Source: RUG13409 sp045616985
GTDB taxonomy: Bacteria; Bacillota; Clostridia; Peptostreptococcales; Anaerovoracaceae
Length of the DNA: 38,137 nucleotides
Assembly (NCBI GenBank): GCA_045616985.1
Contig: JAZLHU010000002.1
Location: forward strand, 1-38,137
Direction of reading: 5' to 3'
This document shows, piece by piece, positions 24,845 to 32,614 of the stretch (its first letter is position 1; every line of letters starts with the position of its first letter). Made by a program: the position numbers and the translations under genes. The notes below the pieces were generated by a model. That model was given only the letters and a program-made list of their open reading frames with translations. It was not told the origin of the DNA and ran no database searches.

Positions 24845-25398
24845 GGCGTATATCCCCTTTCTGCAGCTTCGCTTTTTCTCAGTTTTTCGTAAGTCTTAGT
24901 AATCGTTGCACAGGTCTTTTTGTGAAAAACCCCGGAGCCTTCGGTGTACAAAAATACAGATGCGCCGTTTGGCAATGTATCGGGTTTACAAATTTGGCAC
25001 GCTTTATACTTTCGCCTGATTGAATCGCTTAATACGGTTTCCACCTCGCCGGCTTTTAACGTGCTGCAGCCGATAATATGGTATCGTTCTCCTCTTTTCG
25101 GGAAAATATATACAAGCCTGTCCCCCTCGCTGTCTTTAAGCCCGCAAAACGCCTTAAATGCCAAACGCTCTTTTTCCAGCGAAAGAAATTGCGTATCTTC
25201 GGGGTCTATACCACTTGATGCGTAAACAGCACATAACTGCCGGGATTTATCTGCAAGCTCTTTAAAGTGTTTTTCTTCAAATGCGACCTGTTTCACGAGC
25301 CCTAAAATGCTGCATATTGCCAGAACAAAAATCGGGATGCTTATTGCCGCATCCACAATCAAAGACCCCTTTTTACTTGTAGGAAAAATCTTCTTCAA
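24787..25398 (-). CDS. TadE/TadF-like pseudopilin with tandem His-Cys3 (Ada-type) modules
   Basis: The N-terminus has a class III pilin-like signature: KKG then SLIVDAAISIPIFVLAICSILGLV, with cleavage expected after Gly11 and Asp at +5 instead of the usual Glu. The extracellular part carries two repeats with identical spacing: H107-x3-C111-x22-C134-x2-C137 and H159-x3-C163-x22-C186-x2-C189, a 52-residue period. The second repeat (GYTPCRICFP) resembles the metal site of Ada and similar small modules. The start is TTG at 25398 with GGAG 11 nt upstream, overlapping the DUF5702 gene by 26 nt. Probable role: minor pseudopilin with metal-binding or redox modules (inference). Confidence 0.82.
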   Translation of the reverse strand: MKKIFPTSKKGSLIVDAAISIPIFVLAICSILGLVKQVAFEEKHFKELADKSRQLCAVYASSGIDPEDTQFLSLEKERLAFKAFCGLKDSEGDRLVYIFPKRGERYHIIGCSTLKAGEVETVLSDSIRRKYKACQICKPDTLPNGASVFLYTEGSGVFHKKTCATITKTYEKLRKSEAAERGYTPCRICFPDSNQSLQNSENE

Positions 25399-26431
25399 TT
25401 GTCTTGAATCTCCTGTCCATTCCTAAAAAAGATGATGCAAGTACCCGTTTTTCAAAGCCGGCAGTAATGGTAAAACCATATGCGTAATCAGAAAAACTAA
25501 ATCCGCTTCCGTCAATATGGCTGACATTTATCTGCATTATATCCATCAGCCTTGCAAGCTTTTCTTCCTTGTCCAGAAGCGTAAGAAACAGCCTTAAATA
25601 AGCTTCGTAGTCCATCTCATCTATGCTTTCTCCCGAAACAATCCTATCAACCTCTGTTTCAGCCTGAAGCGCAATTGCCGCCAACGCTATTGCAAGCGCG
25701 GCAGGATCTGTTGGTAATACACCTGAAGATGCCAAATCCTTTGCATATCTGACAGCATAAATGCTTCTTCTCATGGATGCCAGATTATCTTCGTCTGTTT
25801 GATAACCGAAAAGAATATATTCCGTTTCATAAGACAAATATGTGTCATCAAAAATTCTGCTATTATTTGAAGTCATAGACAGAATGTACTCGTCTTCCAA
25901 AGCTGTACCTACAGAAATATCACCTATTCCACCGGAAAGAAGCACTGATTCCCTGCTTTTATATCCAAGCAGCTTGGATGGTAATATTTCCGCTGGAACT
26001 GTCGGATGACCACTAAGCTGAACATTGTCATTATGCCTGCTGAGTAATTTATCCTTTAGAGCAACAACGCTGATTTTTTCGATCTGCTTTCCGAATGCAT
26101 TAATATCAAGGGCAGGATACGAGCCGAAATCCACATCAACGGATTTTAATCTGAGCTTTACAACAGTTCTTGATGTATCAAAATCGTAATCAAATAATTC
26201 CTTTGCTTTAATATTCGCTTCATCCTCATAAGACTGAAGCATAAAGATGCCGTATCTGTTATATAAGGCCTTGTTATATTCCCCGAGAAGCGAACGCCCT
26301 GTAACATATACTGCATCGCTGCAAATACTCCTTGCTGCAACGCTGCTTGCAGCCTCTGTAATAACTAATAAAGCCAGCATTAACGAACCGAGGATCATGA
26401 TTATATGGATACTGGAAAAAGCCTTTTTCAT
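25373..26431 (-). CDS. DUF5702-type Tad-associated membrane protein
   Basis: The ATG at 26431 is chosen because it forms an ATGA overlap with the tadE-like stop and has AAGGTGG 9 nt upstream (352 residues); a GTG at 26443 lacks spacing for a ribosome binding site. A single N-terminal hydrophobic segment (about 8-32) is followed by a conserved-looking stretch SLLGEYNKALYNRYGIFML and a large extracellular domain. The last portion contains an immunoglobulin- or VWA-independent fold I cannot assign. Proteins of this type occur with Tad pilin genes in Clostridia, where they are thought to be minor pilus or anchor components; the exact role is unknown. Confidence 0.78.
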   Translation of the reverse strand: MKKAFSSIHIIMILGSLMLALLVITEAASSVAARSICSDAVYVTGRSLLGEYNKALYNRYGIFMLQSYEDEANIKAKELFDYDFDTSRTVVKLRLKSVDVDFGSYPALDINAFGKQIEKISVVALKDKLLSRHNDNVQLSGHPTVPAEILPSKLLGYKSRESVLLSGGIGDISVGTALEDEYILSMTSNNSRIFDDTYLSYETEYILFGYQTDEDNLASMRRSIYAVRYAKDLASSGVLPTDPAALAIALAAIALQAETEVDRIVSGESIDEMDYEAYLRLFLTLLDKEEKLARLMDIMQINVSHIDGSGFSFSDYAYGFTITAGFEKRVLASSFLGMDRRFKTIEEDFSYK

Positions 26432-26622
26432 AATACGATCCACCTTGCTCTTAAGATTTCTTCCGCAAAGTGTTCTTCAATAAGCTCCTCACTTGCATCC
26501 GAAGTATGCCCATACCAAACCAATGCAATTTTGATAAGAGCAAAAATAATCAATATGAGCAGCGGAAAAATAAGGGCAGCCTCGATAAAAGTGCTACCCT
26601 TATTACTCTTAAAAACCTGCAT
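26428..26622 (-). CDS. tadE: TadE-like pseudopilin
   Basis: The protein has 64 residues, with a class III prepilin peptide KSNKG, cleavage after Gly9, and mature STFIEAALIFPLLILIIFALIKIAL with Glu at +5. This is the canonical TadE N-terminal helix followed by a short tail. Such pseudopilins prime or cap Flp pilus assembly. The gene overlaps flp by 14 nt and the DUF5702 gene by 4 nt (ATGA). No strong ribosome binding site is seen, so coupling to flp is likely. Confidence 0.88.
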   Translation of the reverse strand: MQVFKSNKGSTFIEAALIFPLLILIIFALIKIALVWYGHTSDASEELIEEHFAEEILRARWIVL

Positions 26623-26788
26623 TTAACAAACCGTCAAATGTATTATTAACAAAATCAAGAATCTGATCCTTAAAGATAAGACCGATTGCAACAGCAATGG
26701 CTATAAGAATAGCAACCTGAACAAGCTCCATTCCGGACCTTTCGGAATCTGAAAAAACAGATTTAAGACGTTTTACATATGCTTTCAT
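26609..26788 (-). CDS. flp: Flp-type major pilin
   Basis: This 59-residue Flp1/type IVb pilin precursor has a 19-residue leader (MKAYVKRLKSVFSDSERSG), then a mature chain starting MELVQV and a single hydrophobic helix through IGLIFKDQILDFVNN. The processing Gly is present. The conserved Glu at +5 is replaced by Gln24, while a Glu sits at +2. AAGGAG lies 6 nt before the ATG at 26788; longer upstream reading frames run through the promoter and nfnB. It starts the second Tad transcript: flp, tadE, DUF5702, tandem-module pseudopilin, small protein. No prepilin peptidase is in the window. Confidence 0.9.
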   Translation of the reverse strand: MKAYVKRLKSVFSDSERSGMELVQVAILIAIAVAIGLIFKDQILDFVNNTFDGLLNAGF

Positions 26789-26828
26789 GAGATACTCCTT
26801 GCGGATATCTCTGCAAATCCCTATACAT

Positions 26829-26857
26829 AATATACTATTTTTGTATATTTTTGTCAA
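26829..26857 (-). promoter_or_regulatory. Promoter of the flp pilin operon
   Basis: TTGACA (26852-26857) and TATATT (26829-26834) with a 17-bp spacer overlap the 3' end and stop codon of nfnB. The hexamers and spacer length are the same as in the tadZ promoter at 32615-32643. A strong internal promoter fits the high demand for pilin over assembly proteins. Confidence 0.82.
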
Positions 26858-28220
26858 TAGCCCCGGCCGCAAGCTTTCCTGCGCCCATGGCAAGGATAAC
26901 GGTTGCCGCCCCGCTAACGGCATCGCCGCCGGCATAGACCTTTTCCTTACTTGTCCTGCCGTTTTCGTCGGCAATAATTCCGCCCCATTTTTGAATTTCA
27001 AGACCATCTGTTGTGTTTTTTATCAGCGGATTCGGCGAAGTACCGATTGCCATAATCACGCAATCAACCGGTATTTCAAACTCCGAACCGGGAACGGCAA
27101 CAGGCCGTCTTCTGCCGGATGCATCAGGCTCTCCAAGCTCCATTTTGATTGCTTTGATTGAACTTACAAAGCCTTTATCGTCTCCCAAAATTTCCACAGG
27201 ATTATTTAAGAGCTTAAATATTATGCCCTCCTCCTTTGCATGTTCAACCTCTTCTTTTCTTGCAGGAAGCTCTTCTTCCGATCTTCTGTAAACAATATAT
27301 ACTTCCCTTGCACCAAGTCTTAACGCACACCTTGCTGCATCCATGGCAACATTTCCGCCGCCTACAACCGCAACCCTATCGCTTTTTTTGATCGGCGTAG
27401 CGGAATCGGGCTTATAGGCCTTCATAAGATTTACCCTGGTTAAGAATTCATTGGCAGAATATACACCTTTAAGATTTTCTCCCGGAATCTTCATAAAGTT
27501 GGGAAGACCTGCACCGGATCCGATAAATACGGATTCAAATCCATAGTCATTCAAAAGCTCGTCCACGGATAAAACCTTACCGATAACCATATTTGTTTCA
27601 AACTTAACTCCCAAAGCTTTAAGTCCGTCAATTTCCTTTTTTACGATTTCTTTCGGAAGCCTGAATTGAGGTATTCCATACACAAGAACACCGCCCGGAG
27701 TATGCAGCGCTTCAAACACGCTGACCTCGTATCCTTTTTTTGCAAGGTCGCCGGCACAGGTCAGTCCCGCAGGGCCCGAACCGATCACGGCAATTTTATG
27801 TCCGTTGGAAACAGGCTTTTCCGGCTCTTCTACGCAATGCTCGTTATGATAATCTGCAGCAAATCTTTCAAGTCTTCCTATGCCGACAGCCTCGCCTTTG
27901 ATTCCTCTGACGCATTTCCCCTCACACTGAGACTCCTGAGGGCAAACTCTTCCGCAAACAGCAGGAAGAGAAGAATCCTCACTGATGATTTTATATGCAG
28001 CCTCAAAATCCTCTTCTCTGATTTTTGCAATAAAATCAGGAATCTTAATTCCAACAGGACAGCCTTCAATGCATGGCTTGTTTTTGCAGTTTAAGCATCT
28101 TTTTGCTTCGGCAAGAGCCTGCTCCCTGGCATATCCCAAAGCAACCTCTTCAAAGTTTTTATTTCTGACATCCGGAGCCTGCGAAGGCATGGGGTTTTTC
28201 TTAAGTGACATATCAGGCAT
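26835..28220 (-). CDS. nfnB: NfnB-type (GltD-like) subunit of NADH-dependent ferredoxin:NADP+ oxidoreductase
   Basis: The ATG at 28220 overlaps the nfnA stop as TAATG and has AAGGAGGT 9 nt upstream (461 residues). The N-terminus binds [4Fe-4S] clusters through CLNCKNKPCIEGCPVG and CGRVCPQESQCEGKC. A FAD site follows, VIGSGPAGLTCAGDLAKKG, and an NADPH site, VAVVGGGNVAMDAARCALRLG. Alone this could be a glutamate synthase small subunit. The adjacent PyrK-like flavoprotein and the absence of a GltB large subunit make NfnAB more likely, the complex that couples reduced ferredoxin and NADH oxidation to NADP+ reduction by electron bifurcation. It is unexpectedly embedded in the Tad locus. Confidence 0.9.
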   Translation of the reverse strand: MPDMSLKKNPMPSQAPDVRNKNFEEVALGYAREQALAEAKRCLNCKNKPCIEGCPVGIKIPDFIAKIREEDFEAAYKIISEDSSLPAVCGRVCPQESQCEGKCVRGIKGEAVGIGRLERFAADYHNEHCVEEPEKPVSNGHKIAVIGSGPAGLTCAGDLAKKGYEVSVFEALHTPGGVLVYGIPQFRLPKEIVKKEIDGLKALGVKFETNMVIGKVLSVDELLNDYGFESVFIGSGAGLPNFMKIPGENLKGVYSANEFLTRVNLMKAYKPDSATPIKKSDRVAVVGGGNVAMDAARCALRLGAREVYIVYRRSEEELPARKEEVEHAKEEGIIFKLLNNPVEILGDDKGFVSSIKAIKMELGEPDASGRRRPVAVPGSEFEIPVDCVIMAIGTSPNPLIKNTTDGLEIQKWGGIIADENGRTSKEKVYAGGDAVSGAATVILAMGAGKLAAGAIDKNIQK

Positions 28221-29065
28221 TATGCGTTGACCTCCTTCTTTAAGAGATTGCATACATGCTTATGAGCCGCTCTTTCAAACTCACAGTACATATTGCTTCT
28301 GCTGATCGCTTCGTCAAAGTCAACAAGATGACCGTCAAAATCAGGTCCGTCCACGCAGGCAAATTTTGTTTCTCCGCCAACGGTCAATCTGCATGCACCG
28401 CACATTCCGGTTCCGTCAACCATAATCGGATTCATGGAAATGATAGTCTTTACGCCATACTGCTTTGTAAGCGCACAAACAAACTTCATCATGATAACAG
28501 GTCCGATGGCTATGACCTCATCAAAATCCTTTCCTTTATCAAGCAAGGTCTTAAGAGCATCGGTAACAAGACCCTTTTCTCCCCAGCTTCCGTCATCGGA
28601 TACCCTGATGAATCTATTGGAAGCTTTCTCAAATTCATCCTCTAAAATAACCAGAGCTTTATTCTTAAAGCCTGCAATCACGCAAACATCACAACCCGTT
28701 TTAAAGAGCTTTTTTGCAATTGGATAAGCAATAGCATTGCCAACGCCTCCGCCGACGACACATACCTTTTTAAGTCCGTCAGTTTCGGATGGTTTACCAA
28801 GCGGGCCGACAAAATCGGAAAGGCATTCTCCTTGATTCTTTGAATTAAGAAGCTCGGTTGCAGCACCGACAATTTGGAAAATGATCGTAACACTTCCTCT
28901 TTCTCTGTCAAAATCGGCAATGGTAAGCGGAATACGCTCTCCATCTTCGTCAACCCTTAAAATGATAAACTGCCCGGGTTCAGCTTTTTTTGCAACAAAA
29001 GGTGCATCGATCTCCATCAATGTAACCGCTTTGTTTAATTGTGCTTTTTTAAGTATTTTATACAT
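28220..29065 (-). CDS. nfnA: NfnA-type (PyrK-like) FAD/[2Fe-2S] subunit
   Basis: The 281-residue protein has the ferredoxin-NADP reductase fold of PyrK/NfnA. The N-terminal FAD domain has GQFIILRVDEDGERIPLTIAD; the NAD(H) domain has VCVVGGGVGNAIAYPIAKKL; the C-terminal [2Fe-2S] site has GMCGACR followed by CVDG. In Nfn this subunit handles NADH. It starts 28 nt after the tadC stop with an AAAGG site. A weak internal promoter (TTGCAC-17-TAAAAT, -10 at 29091-29096) is possible, otherwise it is transcribed with the pilus genes. Sulfide dehydrogenase subunit B is an older name for this family. Confidence 0.9.
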   Translation of the reverse strand: MYKILKKAQLNKAVTLMEIDAPFVAKKAEPGQFIILRVDEDGERIPLTIADFDRERGSVTIIFQIVGAATELLNSKNQGECLSDFVGPLGKPSETDGLKKVCVVGGGVGNAIAYPIAKKLFKTGCDVCVIAGFKNKALVILEDEFEKASNRFIRVSDDGSWGEKGLVTDALKTLLDKGKDFDEVIAIGPVIMMKFVCALTKQYGVKTIISMNPIMVDGTGMCGACRLTVGGETKFACVDGPDFDGHLVDFDEAISRSNMYCEFERAAHKHVCNLLKKEVNA

Positions 29066-29093
29066 AGGATAGCCTTTCTTTTACCCATATATT

Positions 29094-30056
29094 TTACATA
29101 CTTATCATAGCAGGTGCAATACAAATAATCACCAGCGACAGCAGCAGCAAAACTAACGGAAAACACAATTTTGTATCAGCTCTGCTTACCCTTGCCTTGG
29201 CTGTAAGCAGTCTTTGGTTATACGACATCTCTGATTCCGCCTCAAGCTTTTGAGCAAGCTCCGAGCCTCTTCCGCTGTTTTCGTATATTATTCCCGCAAA
29301 GCGTAAAAAATCTCTGTTCGGGTTATTTATTGCATACGAATACAGCAGATTCACAAAGGATACATTTTCGTTTTCCGACTGCAATTTCAGTTTGTTCATG
29401 AGCTGATATAAAGGATTGTCATTATTCTCGTTTTGCCTCAGTAATTCAGAAAACGCATTTTCGGTTACCAGGCCGGCATTCAAAAGCAGAATAAAAGAAA
29501 AAATCATTTTGGGTATCTCGTTTTCAAAAGACTCTTTTTTTGCTTCCTCTTTTTTCTTTATTGAATCGTATCTTGAAAAATAAATAAAAAGACAAATAAA
29601 GGTGCAAAGAGCAAAAATCCAATACGGTGAATTTTCTTTTTGAAGCACCCATTTAATTCTTACGCCATCCTTCTCTTCCGGAAGGATCAGGCTTTCCCCT
29701 TCCGAATTCTTATTTAAATCCTTTACTACTCTTTCGGCAAATTTTTGAAGCCAGTTCTCCTGCAGTATTTCTTCATTTTGTTTAATATCAGAAGCTTCAC
29801 TCTCAGAAAGCACCTGAATAGTGGGATTCATTATCAAACGCTCCTCTTCGTACTCGAACTCTGCCTCAAGCCTGATCTGCTTTTTAGCTGATCCCCGTCT
29901 CAGCTCAGAAACAATTCTGTCGGTCTTATTTATTCCCGAAGAAATAAGAAAGAAAAAGACAAATGAAAGCACAATACATACGGCAATGGTCTTATATGCT
30001 TTTTTATCAGCTACAGCTTTATATTGACTATCTTCATTCCCCAGATAATTGCGCAT
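29094..30056 (-). CDS. tadC: TadC-like type II/IV secretion platform protein
   Basis: The ATG at 30056 gives 320 residues and a 46-nt overlap with tadB; longer open-frame starts lie deep within tadB and are unlikely. Hydrophobic helices lie near 24-45 and 146-163 and at the C-terminus (LCFPLVLLLLSLVIICIAPAMISM). Between them is the T2SF domain with FENEIPKMIFSFILLLNAGLVTENAFSELL and the GRGSELAQKLEAE region. A periplasm-side, charged segment of about 100 residues separates the first two helices. TadC and TadB form the inner-membrane platform that the CpaF motor acts on. It is followed by nfnA, not by a pilus gene. Confidence 0.85.
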   Translation of the reverse strand: MRNYLGNEDSQYKAVADKKAYKTIAVCIVLSFVFFFLISSGINKTDRIVSELRRGSAKKQIRLEAEFEYEEERLIMNPTIQVLSESEASDIKQNEEILQENWLQKFAERVVKDLNKNSEGESLILPEEKDGVRIKWVLQKENSPYWIFALCTFICLFIYFSRYDSIKKKEEAKKESFENEIPKMIFSFILLLNAGLVTENAFSELLRQNENNDNPLYQLMNKLKLQSENENVSFVNLLYSYAINNPNRDFLRFAGIIYENSGRGSELAQKLEAESEMSYNQRLLTAKARVSRADTKLCFPLVLLLLSLVIICIAPAMISM

Positions 30057-30817
30057 ATCGTCATCAGAAGGCACGCACTCATTATCAGTCTTCCCAAAAG
30101 ACCTGAATACAGTACCGAAATGTAAGAATAATTGCTTATGTTCAGAAATATCAGTATTATTACCGGCATGCTCGCCAGAAGCGTTATATCCAGCTTCTTC
30201 TGTGAAATCAAAGTCCTGGTTTCGTTTTGAAAATCTATTTTGTCCAGCAGCAGCTTTGAACTTTTTAAACATACCTTTTCCACATCCCCTCCGCATTGTC
30301 TGCATATTCTGCATGAAAGTGCAAACTGAAGCACTTCGTTCAAATCATACTTTTCCCCGAAGGCATACAGTAGATCATCTATATCACCATGTGATTGTTC
30401 GTAAGAAAGCACAATTGCATTCATTTCCTTTGTTATTATTTCATCCGGACCGTAAATACCTTCACAAATCTTTGCGGCATCAGCCAAGGCCGAAGGCATT
30501 TGTCTTCCCGCAGCAACTGAGCTTGATAAGCTGTACAGAACATCACGAAATCCCTCCAGCAATCTGTCTTCCCTTTTTTCCTCCAGATAATTTATGTATA
30601 TCGTTTTCAGCAAGACAGTACAGCAGCCCGTAATTAAAGCCGCAATCAAATTCCGATAAAATAAAAATCCGATAAAAAACAACGCCGCAAAGCTCACGGC
30701 ATAAAAAACAAGCCATTCGGAAAAATCAGGTTTGATTTCGCAATAGTTTTCCGTTCCTTTTGAGTTGGTTTTTCGTCCTGTAAAGACCCTTTTGCATATC
30801 GTACTTAAATAATTCAT
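30011..30817 (-). CDS. tadB: TadB-like type II/IV secretion platform protein
   Basis: The 268 residues contain two adjacent helices (about 34-75), a T2SF cytoplasmic domain with GFRDVLYSLSSSVAAGRQMPSALADAA and RICRQCGGDVEKV, and two C-terminal helices (about 208-262). This is the usual TadB arrangement. The ATG at 30817 overlaps cpaF by 92 nt; GGGGAG lies about 10 nt upstream within cpaF. The long overlap is unusual, but no later start codon gives a complete protein. Confidence 0.88.
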   Translation of the reverse strand: MNYLSTICKRVFTGRKTNSKGTENYCEIKPDFSEWLVFYAVSFAALFFIGFLFYRNLIAALITGCCTVLLKTIYINYLEEKREDRLLEGFRDVLYSLSSSVAAGRQMPSALADAAKICEGIYGPDEIITKEMNAIVLSYEQSHGDIDDLLYAFGEKYDLNEVLQFALSCRICRQCGGDVEKVCLKSSKLLLDKIDFQNETRTLISQKKLDITLLASMPVIILIFLNISNYSYISVLYSGLLGRLIMSACLLMTICAIIWGMKIVNIKL

Positions 30818-31934
30818 TCATCAACGGCTCCCCATTTTCGTATCCGCAAAACTCATTTATTTCGCATATTCTTCTGATTCCTTTTGAATCTCTTTCGAGA
30901 TGGATCATTATCTCTATACCTTCGGCAAGCTGACCCTGCACCGCCTCCAAGGGAAAGCTGCTTTCACTTAAAAACATGGCTTCGAGTCTTCTTATCATCC
31001 CAATACAGGAATTTGAGTGCCCTGTTGAAAGCGATCCGTCGTGCCCGGTCGCCATGGCAAAAATCATTGCCATAACCTCTGCTCCTCTGACCTCGCCTAC
31101 AATAATCCTGTCCGGTCTCATCCTAAGGCTTGCCTTTATCAAATCCTTAATGCTGACTGCACCTTTACCTTGCGCGTTTGCGGATTTTGCTTCCATACGC
31201 ACAAGGTTTTCATGATTTCGTATCTGAAGCTCTGCGTTGTCTTCAATAACGATCAGCCTTTCGCCCGGGGGGATATGATCCGAAAGAATATTCAGTAAAG
31301 TTGTCTTTCCCGAGCTTGTTCCTCCGCTTACAAAAATGTTGTATGCCGACTTAACAAGCCGGATTATGTAATCTGCGGCCTCACTGCTTATACTTCCGGA
31401 TGCAATAAGATCTTCCATTGTAAGCCTTGTTTTGGAAAACTTTCTTATGGTAAGTATCGGTCCGTTTATTGCGATATTGGAATTGACGGCATTTACTCTT
31501 GATCCATCAGACAACCTGGCATCGACTATCGGATTTAAATCGTTTATTTCTCTGCCGACAGACGCAGCAAGCCTTCTGATCACATGCTCGAGCTGTTCTT
31601 TATTTTCAAAACGCAGATCGAGTTTTTCAATATGTCCTGACCTTTCAATAAAAATGCTGTCCGGTCCGTTTACCATAACCTCGGTAACTTCAGGATCGTC
31701 AGCGTAATCCTGAAGGATTTCCAGCTCGCATCTTAAGGTACAAAACACCTGCCTTATTACAGGTTTGACTTCAGAAAAATCCATAAGAGAAATTCCGGGA
31801 CATGAAAAAACAGCATCGATGCAAAATTCCATTACCTCCGGATCAAAACACTCTCTGTTCAGCGCATTCATTCTTTTTCTTACAATATCCGCCAATTTTC
31901 CTACGGAAATATCAAAAGCCGAGTTTTTCAGCAA
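30726..31934 (-). CDS. cpaF: CpaF/TadA-type pilus assembly ATPase
   Basis: CpaF is the hexameric motor that powers Flp pilus assembly. The 402 residues show the N-terminal domain with DPEVTEVMVNGPDSIFIERSG, Walker A SGGTSSGKTT at 203-212, the Asp box IVIEDNAELQI, Walker B RPDRIIVGEVRG, and the His box GHDGSLSTGHSNS. The start is TTG at 31934, read because a strong GGAGGTGA lies 7 nt upstream inside tadZ; the result is a full-length family member. The gene overlaps tadZ by 23 nt and tadB by 92 nt. Confidence 0.95.
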   Translation of the reverse strand: MLKNSAFDISVGKLADIVRKRMNALNRECFDPEVMEFCIDAVFSCPGISLMDFSEVKPVIRQVFCTLRCELEILQDYADDPEVTEVMVNGPDSIFIERSGHIEKLDLRFENKEQLEHVIRRLAASVGREINDLNPIVDARLSDGSRVNAVNSNIAINGPILTIRKFSKTRLTMEDLIASGSISSEAADYIIRLVKSAYNIFVSGGTSSGKTTLLNILSDHIPPGERLIVIEDNAELQIRNHENLVRMEAKSANAQGKGAVSIKDLIKASLRMRPDRIIVGEVRGAEVMAMIFAMATGHDGSLSTGHSNSCIGMIRRLEAMFLSESSFPLEAVQGQLAEGIEIMIHLERDSKGIRRICEINEFCGYENGEPLMNELFKYDMQKGLYRTKNQLKRNGKLLRNQT

Positions 31935-32556
31935 GAGCCCTCACCTCCGATCCGAATTCACCGTGAATATCAAGTTCGCCTTCAGCAAAGCTTTCAGGAT
32001 CCTCATGCGATATGAATTTATTGATAATCGCATCAGGACATAAGAGTTTTAAGAATTCGGTATATTCATCACAATATCTGTATTGATAAGCTTTTGCAAT
32101 TCCGTAATTCATAATGATATTTTCGCAAACGGGAAGCATTGTAAGACCTTTAAGCTGAGAGCACGGAACATCTAAAAGCACAACAGCATAGACCGGATCG
32201 AAATTTTTCAAAACATCCTCTAAATGCTCAAACCCCGTATGCAAAACATTTATCCCCGAATCCGATTTCAGATGGTCCAATCCGTATTCATCCGAAACAA
32301 TAAAATCGGATAAAGAGTTTTCTGTTTCTTCAGCACCGGAAATCATTTTTTGATAGTAATTAAAAAAGTCCTTTCTGCTTGCACCACTTGCACAACCCGC
32401 AGACGGACTTTTAGACGCAAGCAAATCAAAGGACAAAAGCAAAACTTTTTTATTAAAAAATCTGGACAAGCTTCTCCCCAAAGCCAATGCAAGGCTGCTT
32501 GTTCCGATTCCGCCGCATCCGCTTGTAATCCCGATGAATTTTGCTTCACCCTTCAT
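31912..32556 (-). CDS. tadZ: TadZ/CpaE-like P-loop localisation protein with atypical Walker A
   Basis: TadZ proteins belong to the ParA/MinD superfamily and place the Tad machine at a cell pole or other site. The 214 residues begin with FIGITSGCGGIGTSSLALALG, which has the position and glycine pattern of the deviant Walker A. Both conserved lysines (KGGxGK) are missing: Cys and Thr stand there, so ATP hydrolysis is doubtful. The rest resembles a short MinD fold with VVLLDVPCS. GGAGGT precedes the ATG. It is the first gene of the Tad operon, preceded by a strong promoter and a five-codon leader ORF. Confidence 0.82.
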   Translation of the reverse strand: MKGEAKFIGITSGCGGIGTSSLALALGRSLSRFFNKKVLLLSFDLLASKSPSAGCASGASRKDFFNYYQKMISGAEETENSLSDFIVSDEYGLDHLKSDSGINVLHTGFEHLEDVLKNFDPVYAVVLLDVPCSQLKGLTMLPVCENIIMNYGIAKAYQYRYCDEYTEFLKLLCPDAIINKFISHEDPESFAEGELDIHGEFGSEVRALAEKLGF

Positions 32557-32570
32557 AAATTACCTCCGTT

Positions 32571-32588
32571 TTACAAACGTAAGCGCAT
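32571..32588 (-). CDS. Five-codon leader ORF (MRLRL) before tadZ
   Basis: Between the tad promoter and tadZ, GGAGAGGG is followed 6 nt later by ATG CGC TTA CGT TTG TAA. The ribosome binding site is as good as that of many genes here. The stop codon is 15 nt before the tadZ start, next to the tadZ GGAGGT. The peptide alternates Arg and Leu. It may couple ribosome arrival or translation rate to tadZ expression, or be chance; no attenuator hairpin is visible. Confidence 0.4.
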   Translation of the reverse strand: MRLRL

Positions 32589-32614
32589 ATTTACCCTCTC
32601 CAACAATTTACATA

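Noticed and set aside
26609..27007. Longer 132-codon version of the flp gene
   Set aside because: The extension runs through the promoter and the nfnB coding sequence in another frame. The ATG at 26788 has a proper AAGGAG site and gives a complete Flp pilin.
26835..28220. Glutamate synthase small subunit as the primary call for nfnB
   Set aside because: No GltB large subunit is present and the gene is coupled to a PyrK-like flavoprotein, the arrangement of NfnAB.
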